Numbered from the stretch's first letter, positions 53,009-62,148 are shown. The stretch: 64,000 nt of DNA from JAAYOS01 sp050950785 (GCA_050950785.1 JBMNIG010000006.1:1-64000); one strand, 5' to 3'. Program-made: numbers and translations. The notes: generated by a model not told the origin, from the letters alone.

Positions 53009-53812
53009 TCACATAAGCTTTACAGTATAGTAAACCGCAAGAACAAAAAGATATCCGAACACAACAAACAGAAGATAATATGCAACTATCGATCCAAAAA
53101 CCAGCGCCGCGACTGTACACAAAAATGAGACCGCAATACTTAAATAAATAAGTCCGTACTTTGTGGAGGGACGGAATAGTTTGAAGCTTCGCTTCCCGAC
53201 TTTGACCGCTCCACCGTTACGCGATGCTGAAAAAACAACTAGTGCAGCGATCAACAATGCAATAAGGGCTACGATTCCGGCATAAAAAGTGAGGTCGGAT
53301 AACAATGACGCCGGGTCGATCCTAGTAATAGGCCGCACATAATACGCCTTACTAAAATACCACATCAAAAATCCAGTAGTTGCGGTTATTGCTGAGATAA
53401 AGAAAAACTCCGATGAATAAATCAGATAAATAAGCACCAGCACTGCGGCAGCCGGGATAATGATATAGAGAACTTTTATCCCGTCTACAAAAAACCTTGC
53501 GGCAATCAGTGCACATATTGCGGCAAATGCTGAGGCAGCCGACAGATTCCTGCCTCGAAAAACCTTGTATTTATTATCTATTCCCTTTTTTCGGGTCCGA
53601 TGCTCCCACACAGCGCCTACTATCGCCATAAGCGCCGCGAAGGCCGAAAACCCGTACACCAATCGCATCGTAATCGCTATGCTGTCGATTCTTCCGTATC
53701 CCCGGTATGTAGCCATCAATCCGACTATCAGCAGAAATGCGAAAGAGAACACGCCAAGGATCATATTTGTCATATAGTCATCATACTGGGATGTCTTCGT
53801 CTTCCTTTTCAC
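53009..53812 (-). CDS. Polytopic membrane protein, unknown
   Basis: A 267-residue protein with about seven predicted membrane helices and a basic N-terminus. No family is recognised. It starts at GTG 53812 with AAAGGGAG upstream and overlaps the end of rsmE by 32 bases in another frame, so it is translated from the same message. The overlap suggests a long-standing gene pair, but nothing in the sequence explains a shared role. Confidence 0.75.
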   Translation of the reverse strand: MKRKTKTSQYDDYMTNMILGVFSFAFLLIVGLMATYRGYGRIDSIAITMRLVYGFSAFAALMAIVGAVWEHRTRKKGIDNKYKVFRGRNLSAASAFAAICALIAARFFVDGIKVLYIIIPAAAVLVLIYLIYSSEFFFISAITATTGFLMWYFSKAYYVRPITRIDPASLLSDLTFYAGIVALIALLIAALVVFSASRNGGAVKVGKRSFKLFRPSTKYGLIYLSIAVSFLCTVAALVFGSIVAYYLLFVVFGYLFVLAVYYTVKLM

Positions 53813-54563
53813 AGCTCATTCTCCCTTTCTTGCTGTCCCTTTCCGCCGCATAAATCATAATGGAAAGTACACATAGCGGCGCTGTTTCCGCACGAAGGAT
53901 CCGATTTCCTAATGTTATCGGGGTAAATCCATAACCTTCTGCGGTAAGAACTTCTTTTTGGGTATAGCCTCCCTCGGGACCTATAAACACAGCCGACGTG
54001 CGGTAAGTGCTTGACTCGATCATATCCCCGATCGGGATCGTTCCGTTCTCGTAGGCTATAATGCGCATGTCCGCTTTCATACCCTCTTGCAGTGCCCTCT
54101 CAAATGTCATAAACGGCAAAACTTGAGGTATACGTCCACGGCCACTTTGTTTAGACGCTTCAAGTGAAATTTTGTTCCATCTAGACAGCTTATTTTTTTC
54201 CGAAGTTTTATCATACTTGTATATACATCTTTCGCTCAACACCGGGACAATAGAATGGACCCCAAGCTCAACTGACTTTTGTATAACAATGTCCATCTTG
54301 TCGCCTTTGATAATGGACGCATATAGTGTAATTTCTACTTCGGGCTCGCTTATTGTTGGGGTAACACTTAATACACGTACTTCTGCAATACTGCCCGCGG
54401 CACGGACAAGCTCGCAGTGATAATCCGTTCCTCGCCCATCACAAAGGGTTATCCCTTCTCCCGGCTTCATTCTTAGGGATTTTGATATATGAAGCGCATC
54501 ACTGCCCTCAACGATCATTATGTCCCCTACAGAACCGGATGCGTCAACAAAGAACCTGGGCAA
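53781..54563 (-). CDS. rsmE: 16S rRNA m3U1498 methyltransferase RsmE
   Basis: A 260-residue SPOUT methyltransferase that methylates N3 of U1498 in 16S rRNA. It contains the PUA-like N-domain (PRFFVDAS, then HISKSLRMKPGEGI), the knot segments IGPEGGYTQKEVL and LGNRILRAETAPLCVLSIM, and IIKGDKMDIVIQKSVELGV. The start is the TTG at 54563, six bases after AGGAGG; this gives the usual MPRFF beginning. The ATG six bases earlier touches the ribosome-binding site. Confidence 0.95.
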   Translation of the reverse strand: MPRFFVDASGSVGDIMIVEGSDALHISKSLRMKPGEGITLCDGRGTDYHCELVRAAGSIAEVRVLSVTPTISEPEVEITLYASIIKGDKMDIVIQKSVELGVHSIVPVLSERCIYKYDKTSEKNKLSRWNKISLEASKQSGRGRIPQVLPFMTFERALQEGMKADMRIIAYENGTIPIGDMIESSTYRTSAVFIGPEGGYTQKEVLTAEGYGFTPITLGNRILRAETAPLCVLSIMIYAAERDSKKGRMSCEKEDEDIPV

Positions 54564-54635
54564 TGGCATCCTCCTGAATCAATATTATCTACTCTGTTGT
54601 GCCACTTCAATTCAAAAGCTATGTCAAAATACAGC

Positions 54636-55028
54636 TTAAAGCTCAAAAGCATTTGGCAGCAGGTCATCATAGCTGTATTGTTTGAATTCTCCCTCCGAAT
54701 TGGCGCATAGAAACACCAAGTCAGCGGTAAACTCTCGCAGAAATTGCCTGCATATACCGCATGGAACGCAGTACTCATCTCCTGTACCAGCTACAGCTAT
54801 TTTAACAAACTCAACATTTCCGTCAGCAACAGCAGATACAGCGGCGGTCTGCTCAGCGCAGATAGTTGCACCATACGAAGCGTTTTCCACGTTGCATCCG
54901 CGGTATACGCTACCGTCTTCACATAAGAGCGCAGCGCCTACCGCAAATCCGGAATAGGGTGCGTATGCCCTGTCCCGCATATCCATTGCTATCTTTACAA
55001 GCTGCTCATCGGTTATCGAGTTCTTCAT
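54636..55028 (-). CDS. cdd: Cytidine deaminase
   Basis: A 130-residue zinc enzyme converting cytidine to uridine for pyrimidine salvage. The substrate block YAPYSGFAVGAALL is near residue 22, the zinc and catalytic motif CAEQTA near residue 53, and PCGICRQFLREF near residue 86. The start at 55028 follows AAAGGAAG; an upstream in-frame ATG at 55073 lies inside the preceding gene. It overlaps the glycosyltransferase gene by 23 bases, so the two are co-transcribed. Confidence 0.95.
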   Translation of the reverse strand: MKNSITDEQLVKIAMDMRDRAYAPYSGFAVGAALLCEDGSVYRGCNVENASYGATICAEQTAAVSAVADGNVEFVKIAVAGTGDEYCVPCGICRQFLREFTADLVFLCANSEGEFKQYSYDDLLPNAFEL

Positions 55029-55986
55029 CAAAGTCGCTTCCTTTCTGTAGCGGACCGAAACCCTCTTTGTCATCGATTATATACAACGGGCGACCCTTAC
55101 TCTCATCACTTATACGGCTGATATATTCGCCAAGTATACCTATCATTAGCAGTATTATCCCGTTGAGCAGGAAGGAAAAACCTCCAACTGTGTAAAGTGG
55201 TGATAAGTTTGGATCCACAAGAATGTTCCGGACTATTATAAAGAGAAAATAAAACACTGACAATACTAAAACTAAAAATCCAAGAAGCGACGACAGTCGC
55301 AGCGGCTTATATGAAAATGAGGACAGACCATCGAAAGCCAGTTTTAGCATCTTCTTGAGGGGATACTTAGTCTCCCCGGCAAAACGCTCTTCCCGCACAT
55401 ATTCCACTGCAGTCTGCTTAAAACCGACCCAGCTTACCAGCCCTCGCACATACCTGTTTCTTTCAGGCATTGACTTAAGTGTGTCGCATACTTTTCTGTC
55501 AATCAAACGAAAATCGCCTGTGTCAACCGGTATTGAAACATCTGTGAGGGCATTTAGGATACGGTAAAATACCTTTGCGGTAAAGGTCTTAAAAAAGGTC
55601 TCCCCTTTGCGCTTGAGCCTTTTCCCATAGACTACCATGTAGCCCGCTTTCCACTTTTCTATCATGTCAAGCATGACCTCGGGCGGATCCTGAAGGTCGG
55701 CGTCTATTATTAAGATCGCTTCACCGCTTGCATGATCCATCCCTGCAGTTATTGCGGTCTGGTGACCGAAATTTCGAGAAAATCCAAGCATTTTGACATT
55801 GTCGTCAACCGCCACAAGATTTCTAAGCTTTTCGGCAGTGCTGTCTCTACTGCCATCGTTTATAAATATCAATTCATAGGGTTCACCGGTACTGTCCATA
55901 ACTTTTTTGAGCCTTCGATAGCTCTCGTCGATAACTTCCTCTTCGTTATAAGCCGGTATAACAACAGAGTATTTAACTTCACCCAA
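55006..55986 (-). CDS. GT2 polyprenyl-phosphate glycosyltransferase (GtrB/DPM1-like)
   Basis: A 326-residue enzyme that loads a sugar onto a lipid phosphate carrier. The GT-A catalytic domain starts YSVVIPAYNEEEVIDESY, with FINDGSRDSTAEKL and IIDADLQDPPEVM, where the DAD acidic residues bind the metal and nucleotide sugar. Two membrane helices follow (about 230-255 and 265-290). The start is TTG at 55986, six bases after GAGGTG. It may supply the lipid-linked sugar used by the PMT-family transferase 3 kb away; that link is an inference. Confidence 0.9.
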   Translation of the reverse strand: MGEVKYSVVIPAYNEEEVIDESYRRLKKVMDSTGEPYELIFINDGSRDSTAEKLRNLVAVDDNVKMLGFSRNFGHQTAITAGMDHASGEAILIIDADLQDPPEVMLDMIEKWKAGYMVVYGKRLKRKGETFFKTFTAKVFYRILNALTDVSIPVDTGDFRLIDRKVCDTLKSMPERNRYVRGLVSWVGFKQTAVEYVREERFAGETKYPLKKMLKLAFDGLSSFSYKPLRLSSLLGFLVLVLSVFYFLFIIVRNILVDPNLSPLYTVGGFSFLLNGIILLMIGILGEYISRISDESKGRPLYIIDDKEGFGPLQKGSDFDEELDNR

Positions 55987-56027
55987 TTTACCCACCTCAA
56001 ATCTATTATGCCCAACATTTGGATATA

Positions 56028-56927
56028 TTAATGGACATCCTCTAAATTTGCTCTCCGGCCGGCAAGTGATCTAACACGTGCCCTGTATATACCATAAAGT
56101 CTCAAAAGACAGACAATCGTGATTATTAGAGCAGCCATCATTATTATAAATGAAATCGTACCTGCAGCTTCCGGTGCAGCTGACACATCTCCATCGGAAA
56201 CCGGAAGCAAACTGAGAATCGCGCTTAGGCCATTGTAAGCAATATGCAGTGTTATCGGAGCAATTATAGAGTCGCACCACACATATACAAGAGCAAGGAC
56301 CAAAGACGTAGGCATGACATAAGCTATCTGCAACGGCAGCATGTGAGCCCCGGCAAAAATCAGTGTCTGAAAAATGACAGCCAATGAAATAGCCATCCCC
56401 CTGCGCAACACGTTAAATGCCATTCCTCTGAAGATCAACTCCTCGGTAATCGGAACAAGTAGCGCCGTTGTAAACAAAGTCAACCAGAAATTGTCCGTTA
56501 CGATCGCCTCACCGACCAATTCGTTGTACTGGTTTATAACGCTCTCAGGTATGGGTAACAGGTTCAGCGCAAAAATGGTGGCAAGATTTATAGAGATACC
56601 GATCACAAAAACAAGCGCAACAGTCGTAAAAGGTAAAGGCTTAATAATAATTACATCTTTTAGCCTTCTCCTACTTGCTCTGACGATGATGAGAACAACC
56701 AGACAAGCTATAACGCAGCCCGCAATGAGAATCTGCTGGCTATATTTGCTGACAAACTCATTCTGAATGACCGAGATATCCTTGTTAAGGATATCCGCCA
56801 TGCTCTTATCGATCGATGTTGAAACAATGTACGCTACAATAGCTACAAATGAAGCGATCAGCTGGCTTCCCATATATATCAATGGATAAATCAAAGAGTG
56901 TAACAGCGCCACAAATCCCTTTTTCAA
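56028..56927 (-). CDS. CPBP-family intramembrane metalloprotease
   Basis: A 299-residue polytopic membrane protein of the CAAX-protease/bacteriocin-processing (Abi) family. The catalytic EE-x3-R motif is EELIFRGMAFNVLRRG, followed by histidine motifs GAHMLPLQ and LHIAYNGLSAIL. Seven or eight membrane helices are visible. The frame is open upstream to 57119, but it would overlap the next gene; TTG at 56927, with AAAGGCGGG before it, gives a normal start. Substrate unknown; members act in bacteriocin immunity or prenyl-protein processing. Confidence 0.85.
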   Translation of the reverse strand: MKKGFVALLHSLIYPLIYMGSQLIASFVAIVAYIVSTSIDKSMADILNKDISVIQNEFVSKYSQQILIAGCVIACLVVLIIVRASRRRLKDVIIIKPLPFTTVALVFVIGISINLATIFALNLLPIPESVINQYNELVGEAIVTDNFWLTLFTTALLVPITEELIFRGMAFNVLRRGMAISLAVIFQTLIFAGAHMLPLQIAYVMPTSLVLALVYVWCDSIIAPITLHIAYNGLSAILSLLPVSDGDVSAAPEAAGTISFIIMMAALIITIVCLLRLYGIYRARVRSLAGRRANLEDVH

Positions 56928-56953
56928 ATAGACACCCGCCTTTGCATTTTTTT

Positions 56954-57256
56954 CTAAGCTTGATGATACGCAATATATGTATAGATGAGGAATGTAAGTG
57001 CTAAAGATAGGAGCGTTAAGAACCACGTCCCTACCAATAACGAAGTGTGGCGGGTTTTGTGCCTGCAAAGGTAAAAACCTGTAAGCACTCCAGGTCCGCC
57101 CAACAGGAAAGCCGCCCACAAGAAAAACCTCTCAGGTATCCGGCGTGCCCCGCGTTTCGAGGCGATTTTGTCAGCTGCGGCAACGATAAAGCAGATAATA
57201 TTCCATAATAACCACAAAGCTGCCAGGATTTTTACTGAAACATGAATCTCTATCAC
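56954..57256 (-). CDS. DUF1294 small membrane protein
   Basis: A 100-residue protein with three predicted membrane helices. NIICFIVAAADKIASKRGAR and RIPERFFLWAAFLLGGPGVL match the DUF1294 family, whose members have AxDK...A..RRIPE, then LxLxGG. Function unknown. The start is GTG at 57256 with AGGAAGAA upstream. It ends 26 bases before the CPBP gene. Confidence 0.85.
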   Translation of the reverse strand: MIEIHVSVKILAALWLLWNIICFIVAAADKIASKRGARRIPERFFLWAAFLLGGPGVLTGFYLCRHKTRHTSLLVGTWFLTLLSLALTFLIYTYIAYHQA

Positions 57257-57421
57257 AAAGTTCTTCCTCAATAAGACTGATTTAATAGACGAGTGTTGCA
57301 ACACTCAAAACCAATGTTGAGGTGCCTAAACTAAATTTTAAGCTCCTGGAACTAGGTGTTGCAGCACCCCATACTCAGTTTTGCAGTACCTGCAAACATC
57401 TACAAATTTATAATACCCGTT

Positions 57422-58711
57422 TCATCCTAGCAATTTACCGGTGAGCCTATTTCCGTCGCTTCCCGTGATGAGAACTTCTGCAAGCTGTCCGCGAAGGTTT
57501 GTTGCGTCAACTAAGACCGGTAAATAATTCTCGGAATGTCCTTCCCACTTCCCGTCTACTTCTGTCTCGAATAGAACTTTTCTTGTCCTTCCCAACTGAC
57601 GATTGAGATAACCACGCCTCATGTCCATAGCCACAGCAGCCACTGTTGCGGCTCTCTCATCCTTTACCGACTTTGGCAGTTGATCATCCATCAATGCGGC
57701 ACGGGTTCCCTCTCTTATTGAGTAAGGAAACACGTGAATTGCAGAAAATCCGATTGATTTTATAAAATCTATTGTTTCCAAAAACTCTTCTTCGGTTTCG
57801 CCGGGAAATCCCACAATAAGATCTGTTGTTATGGCCGGATCATCAAAAGCTGATCTAAGCAGCGAAACCGACTTTTCATAATCCTCAGGTAGGTATTTTC
57901 TCCTCATGCGCCTGAGTACACCTGCACTGCCGCTTTGTAGTGATAGGTGAAAGTGAGGACACAGGTTCTGCAAAGAACTTAGGCTCTCTACAAACTCCTC
58001 ACGCACAGTCGATGGTTCAAGAGAACCCAATCTAAATCTTACCGACGGGGCTGCTTTGCAGAGCTCCTCAATGAGCCGGTGCAGGTTTGTGCCTATGTCA
58101 CTTCCATAGGAGGATATTTCGATTCCGGTTATTACGATTTCCTTAAACCCCTGCTCAGCAAGCTGTATAACTGAGCTTACAGCTTCATGGACAGGTAATG
58201 AACGACTTGGTCCGCGCAAGTATGGAATAATACAGTATGAACAAAAGTTGACACAGCCGTCCTGAACCTTAAGGAGAGCTCGGACCCGCCCCTCCACCTC
58301 ACCAGCCGGAAGGATTTCAAAATCCCGTCTGCTGAACGGATCAACGATTTCTGTATCTGTTTTATGGGTAATTTGGTTTGCTGCTCCATCGATAAAATCA
58401 ACAACGCGCAGCCTTTCACCTGCACCCCCAACAAAGTCGGCTCCAAGCTCGCGCGCGGTATCAGCGTCAGCCTGCGAAAAGCATCCGCACACAACAATAA
58501 GAGCCTCGGGATTTACCTTCTTTGCTCTGCGGATGGCCTGACGTGATTTTCGTGCACTCTCACCCGTTACGGCACAGGTGTTGATAATGACCGCATCAGC
58601 TGATTGACCCGGTCCTGCCGTGTGGTGGCCACGGGCGTGCAGCAGCTTCTCCATTGCCTGAGTTTCATATTGATTTACTTTGCACCCAAGGGTGACAAAA
58701 GATATACGCAT
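57422..58711 (-). CDS. mtaB: tRNA t6A37 methylthiotransferase MtaB
   Basis: A 429-residue radical-SAM enzyme that adds a methylthio group to t6A37 of tRNA. The N-terminal UPF0004 domain has cysteines at 10, 46 and 77 (LGCKVNQYE, NTCAVTGESA, CGCFSQ) for the auxiliary cluster. The radical-SAM cluster is C153-x3-C157-x2-C160 in DGCVNFCSYCIIPYLRG. The C-terminal TRAM domain (about 365-428) binds tRNA. The LGCKVN start is characteristic of the MtaB branch as opposed to MiaB and RimO. Confidence 0.95.
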   Translation of the reverse strand: MRISFVTLGCKVNQYETQAMEKLLHARGHHTAGPGQSADAVIINTCAVTGESARKSRQAIRRAKKVNPEALIVVCGCFSQADADTARELGADFVGGAGERLRVVDFIDGAANQITHKTDTEIVDPFSRRDFEILPAGEVEGRVRALLKVQDGCVNFCSYCIIPYLRGPSRSLPVHEAVSSVIQLAEQGFKEIVITGIEISSYGSDIGTNLHRLIEELCKAAPSVRFRLGSLEPSTVREEFVESLSSLQNLCPHFHLSLQSGSAGVLRRMRRKYLPEDYEKSVSLLRSAFDDPAITTDLIVGFPGETEEEFLETIDFIKSIGFSAIHVFPYSIREGTRAALMDDQLPKSVKDERAATVAAVAMDMRRGYLNRQLGRTRKVLFETEVDGKWEGHSENYLPVLVDATNLRGQLAEVLITGSDGNRLTGKLLG

Positions 58712-58930
58712 TTATTATCCTTCCTGAAAATATGCGAGTGCCTTATAAATTCGGCACAAAATACATTGATTTTCCTATTTAATTGACTATAATTATAATA
58801 AGCGGTAAATCATCCCGCTATTTCGAAAATACTATGTGCAATCGAATATCATTATAACAGCTTAATTAGTGTGGTTCAATAATATATTGCAAAAATTGCC
58901 CTTGGGCTTATCGGAAAGGAACTTAGAACT

Positions 58931-59182
58931 ATGAGAAAATTTAAAGTTATGCTCAACTCTATCAACGATGTAAAGCAATTTGTAAGCGCGGCAGTAGCTC
59001 GCCCCTGTGATATTGACGTCGTATCAGGTCGCTATATAATCGATGCCAAATCAATTATGGGTATTTTCAGCATTGACCTGACAAAACCGGTAAGCATTGA
59101 GATCCACGGAACCGAGGAAGATGTTGCTGCATTCAAAGCAGATATCAAATCTTTCATCGTGGAAGATGGTGGCGACGAGTAG
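58931..59182 (+). CDS. HPr-like protein lacking the active-site histidine
   Basis: An 83-residue protein with the HPr fold pattern (ARPCDIDVVSGRYIIDAKSI, MGIFSIDLTKPVSIEIHGTE). In true HPr a His at about residue 15, before the Ala-Arg/Ala-Arg-Pro motif, is phosphorylated by enzyme I. Here the equivalent stretch QFVSAAVARPCD contains no histidine at all. It therefore cannot be a normal phosphocarrier and may be regulatory. GGAAAGGAAC precedes the ATG. It is a single gene with a terminator. Confidence 0.85.
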   Translation: MRKFKVMLNSINDVKQFVSAAVARPCDIDVVSGRYIIDAKSIMGIFSIDLTKPVSIEIHGTEEDVAAFKADIKSFIVEDGGDE

Positions 59183-59240
59183 TCCCAAGAAAGCGATGTC
59201 CTTAATTAAAACATATATTGACATAGATGTATAAAATTAT

Positions 59241-59276
59241 AAAAATTCCACATCCTTACGGGTGTGGAGTTTTTCT
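59241..59276 (+). terminator. Terminator after HPr-like gene
   Basis: AAAAATTCCACATCC (59241-59255) pairs with GGGTGTGGAGTTTTT (59260-59274). Confidence 0.85.
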
Positions 59277-59339
59277 GTCCAAAAATAACCGCAAGGCTAT
59301 ATTTCTGCAGAATCAGCCTACCGGAGAATCGAGGTAATT

Positions 59340-60530
59340 ATGTTACGGCATAATGTATTTTATATGAAACTCAAGGGATTTATCCCATGTAAGCGATGGC
59401 TTTCTCTGATGCTTGCCATTATGTTGCTTTGTATGCTACAGAGTCCATCCTTGGCCGCACCGCAAGGTCCGGAGGTGAACGCGAAGTCCGCTGTGCTGAT
59501 AGAAAAAAGCACAGGCCGCGTTCTATATGAGCATAACTCTCATCAGCCGCTTGCGCCCGCTTCCGTTACGAAGGTCATGACTCTCCTTTTAGTAGGCGAT
59601 GCTATAAATAAGGGGAAAATAACTTACGATGACATCGTAACCACATCGGAGCACGCCGCCTCATTGGGGGGCAGCCAAATTTATCTTGAACCGGGCGAAA
59701 AGATGAGCGTCCATGATATGCTGAAAGCCGTAGTAGTCAGTTCGGCAAACGATGCTTCAGTTGCCCTTGCAGAGCATATCGCAGGCAGTGAAACAGCCTT
59801 TGTTTCCTTGATGAACCAGAAGGCGGAGCAGTTGGGAATGAAGGACACAAATTTCGTCAACGCTCATGGGCTCGATGCCGAAGGACATGTCACATCTGCT
59901 TACGATATCGCACTTATGAGTCGGGCACTGCTGCTGGAGTTCCCTGATATCAAGAAATATACCACCATATGGATGGATTCCGTTAGGAATGGGGACTTCC
60001 AGCTTGCGAATACAAACAAGCTTATCCGGACATATGACGGCTCAACCGGATTGAAAACCGGCTCTACGTCGGGTGCAGGGTATTGCCTGTCTGCGACTGC
60101 TGAACGGGACGGCATGGAACTAATATGCGCCATAATGGGCTCGCCAACCTCAAAGGACAGATTTGCAGCCGGCAAAAGTCTTCTTGATTATGGCTTTGCA
60201 AACTATGCGTTGATAGAGGTTTTCCCGAAGGATGTATTGCTGCCTATACCGGTAAAGCTCGGTGAGTATCCGGAAGTTCAACCTATAATTGCGGGTGATA
60301 ACAGACTTATTGTAGACAAAGGCATTGAAAAAGACCTTGAGCAAAAAGTTGAACTTGTCGACACGGTAGAAGCCCCTGTGCTCACCGATCAGAAACTAGG
60401 CGAGCTTGTTGTCTATTCAGGAGACGAGGAAATTGCAAGAATACCCATATTAGCCTCAAATGAAGTAAAGCGCCTCACCTTTGGCGGATTGTACGGAAAG
60501 CTGTTTAAACATCTTACCATGTCACGTTAG
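59340..60530 (+). CDS. D-alanyl-D-alanine carboxypeptidase (DacF-like)
   Basis: A 396-residue penicillin-binding protein of the S11 family that trims the stem peptide of peptidoglycan. A signal peptide covers about 17-40 (SLMLAIMLLCML, then SLAA). The three active-site motifs are SVTK (ASVTKVMTLL, near residue 76), SAN (VVSSANDASVAL) and KTG (GLKTGSTSGAG). The C-terminal PBP5-like beta domain (about 290-385) is present. GAGG lies before the ATG. The last codons and stop fall in a tandem repeat. Confidence 0.93.
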   Translation: MLRHNVFYMKLKGFIPCKRWLSLMLAIMLLCMLQSPSLAAPQGPEVNAKSAVLIEKSTGRVLYEHNSHQPLAPASVTKVMTLLLVGDAINKGKITYDDIVTTSEHAASLGGSQIYLEPGEKMSVHDMLKAVVVSSANDASVALAEHIAGSETAFVSLMNQKAEQLGMKDTNFVNAHGLDAEGHVTSAYDIALMSRALLLEFPDIKKYTTIWMDSVRNGDFQLANTNKLIRTYDGSTGLKTGSTSGAGYCLSATAERDGMELICAIMGSPTSKDRFAAGKSLLDYGFANYALIEVFPKDVLLPIPVKLGEYPEVQPIIAGDNRLIVDKGIEKDLEQKVELVDTVEAPVLTDQKLGELVVYSGDEEIARIPILASNEVKRLTFGGLYGKLFKHLTMSR

Positions 60531-60563
60531 CCAGTCCAAAGATGTCACGTTAGCGGTCCAAAG
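60519..60563. repeat. 22/23-bp tandem repeat spanning dacF stop
   Basis: ATGTCACGTTAGCCAGTCCAAAG, cut here as 60519-60541, is followed by a near-identical 22-base copy at 60542-60563. The first copy includes the last two codons and the stop of the carboxypeptidase gene. Confidence 0.85.
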
Positions 60564-60586
60564 TTTCGAAATTAGCATGTTTACCC

Positions 60587-60615
60587 TTGCAATTGAGAGT
60601 AATTTGAAATAAAAT
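60587..60615 (+). promoter_or_regulatory. Promoter of pgi
   Basis: TTGCAA (60587-60592) and TAAAAT (60610-60615) with a 17-base spacer, 45 bases before the start. Confidence 0.65.
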
Positions 60616-60660
60616 AACTTAAGTATATTACAGATTTTACAATTTCAAGGGAGGACATTT

Positions 60661-61995
60661 ATGCTTCGAGTAGACACAGGTAATATATTCCCCTTTGTGG
60701 AAAAAGCCGCCTATCAGGAAATGGCGGTGGAAATAGAAAAGGCACACCGGACTCTTGAGGCCGGCGACGGTGCAGGTTCAGATTTTCTGGGCTGGGTAAG
60801 GCTCCCAAAGGAGTATGACCGGGAGGAGTTTGCCCGTATCAAGAAGGCTGCGGAAAAGATAAAATCCGACTCCAAGGTGCTGGTAGTCATAGGTATCGGG
60901 GGCTCATATCTTGGAGCCCGTGCCGCCATTGACTTTCTCCGCTCACCAAACTACAACCTTATTCGTAAAGACACTCCCGATATCTTTTTTGCGGGAAATA
61001 ACCTCAGCGCCTCGGCTGTCAACGAATTGATCGATCTCATCGGCGACCGGGATTTTTCTGTAAACGTAATTTCAAAGTCAGGCACCACCACCGAGCCTGC
61101 GATCGCATTCCGCATTTTCAAGAAACTTGTTGAAGATAAATACGGTGTCGAAGAGGCAAGAAAGCGCATCTATGCGACAACCGACAGCTCCAAAGGCGCA
61201 CTCAAAAACCTTGCTGATGCTGAAGGTTATGAGTCCTTTGTAATTCCCGACAACATTGGAGGACGTTACTCCGTGCTTACAGCTGTCGGTCTTCTGCCCA
61301 TGGCAGTTGCCGGTATCGACATAGACGCAGTCATGGCGGGAGCCAGCGAAGCAATGGAGCGCTTTACCGATAAGTCCCTGGACAACCCTGTTTGGCAGTA
61401 TGTTGCCGCTCGCAACTTGCTATATCGCAGTGGAAAGACCATAGAGGTGCTTGCCGCTTATGAGCCCTCCTTCCGCTTTATGGCCGAATGGTGGAAACAA
61501 CTTTATGGCGAAAGCGAAGGCAAGGATGGCAAGGGCATCTATCCCGCATCCGTTGATTTCACTGCAGACCTACACTCCATGGGTCAATACATTCAGGAAG
61601 GTATGCGCAATCTGTTTGAAACCGTGGTTCACATCGAAGATGCACCCGGCAAAGTACTGATTGAAGCAGATGAGCAAAATATCGACGGTCTCAACTTCCT
61701 TGCCGGGAAGGACCTTCACTTTGTAAACGAACAGGCCTTCCGAGGAACACTCCTTGCCCATGTGGACGGCGGTGTACCAAATATCATCGTAAATCTCGAT
61801 AAAATCGACGAAGAAAACTTTGGATGGCTTGTATACTTCTTTGAGCTTGCATGCGGCATCTCGGGGTACGTGCTCGGCGTAAATCCCTTTAATCAGCCCG
61901 GTGTAGAGGCTTACAAAAAGAACATGTTTGCCCTTTTGGGTAAGCCCGGATATGAAGATCAGCGCAAGGCTCTTATGGAGCGGCTCGAGCAATAG
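60661..61995 (+). CDS. pgi: Glucose-6-phosphate isomerase
   Basis: A 444-residue glycolytic enzyme interconverting glucose-6-P and fructose-6-P. VVIGIGGSYLGARAAIDFL and VISKSGTTTEPAIAFR form the sugar-phosphate site, and DFTADLHSMGQYIQEGMRNL and NPFNQPGVEAYK are conserved family blocks. The length is that of the short bacterial form. GGGAGG lies nine bases before the ATG. Confidence 0.97.
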   Translation: MLRVDTGNIFPFVEKAAYQEMAVEIEKAHRTLEAGDGAGSDFLGWVRLPKEYDREEFARIKKAAEKIKSDSKVLVVIGIGGSYLGARAAIDFLRSPNYNLIRKDTPDIFFAGNNLSASAVNELIDLIGDRDFSVNVISKSGTTTEPAIAFRIFKKLVEDKYGVEEARKRIYATTDSSKGALKNLADAEGYESFVIPDNIGGRYSVLTAVGLLPMAVAGIDIDAVMAGASEAMERFTDKSLDNPVWQYVAARNLLYRSGKTIEVLAAYEPSFRFMAEWWKQLYGESEGKDGKGIYPASVDFTADLHSMGQYIQEGMRNLFETVVHIEDAPGKVLIEADEQNIDGLNFLAGKDLHFVNEQAFRGTLLAHVDGGVPNIIVNLDKIDEENFGWLVYFFELACGISGYVLGVNPFNQPGVEAYKKNMFALLGKPGYEDQRKALMERLEQ

Positions 61996-62043
61996 TAAAC
62001 ATATAAAGGCTTAATTCCTATATTTGTAAAACATGCGCGATAC

Positions 62044-62085
62044 GCGGCGATTAGAAGTACAGCTTTCTTTTCGCCGCTTTTACTT
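62044..62085 (+). terminator. Terminator of pgi
   Basis: GCGGCGA (62044-62050) pairs with TCGCCGC (62071-62077), followed by TTTTACTTTTG. Confidence 0.65.
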
Positions 62086-62102
62086 TTGTATTTTTACCAA
62101 AA

Positions 62103-62148
62103 AAGAGCGTACCCGATAGGTTGAGTACCTATTTGATACGCTCTTGTT
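62103..62148. terminator. Second, bidirectional terminator
   Basis: AAGAGCGTA (62103-62111) pairs with TACGCTCTT (62137-62145), with a nested ATAGGT/ACCTAT stem. It lies between the convergent pgi and P-loop genes. Confidence 0.75.
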
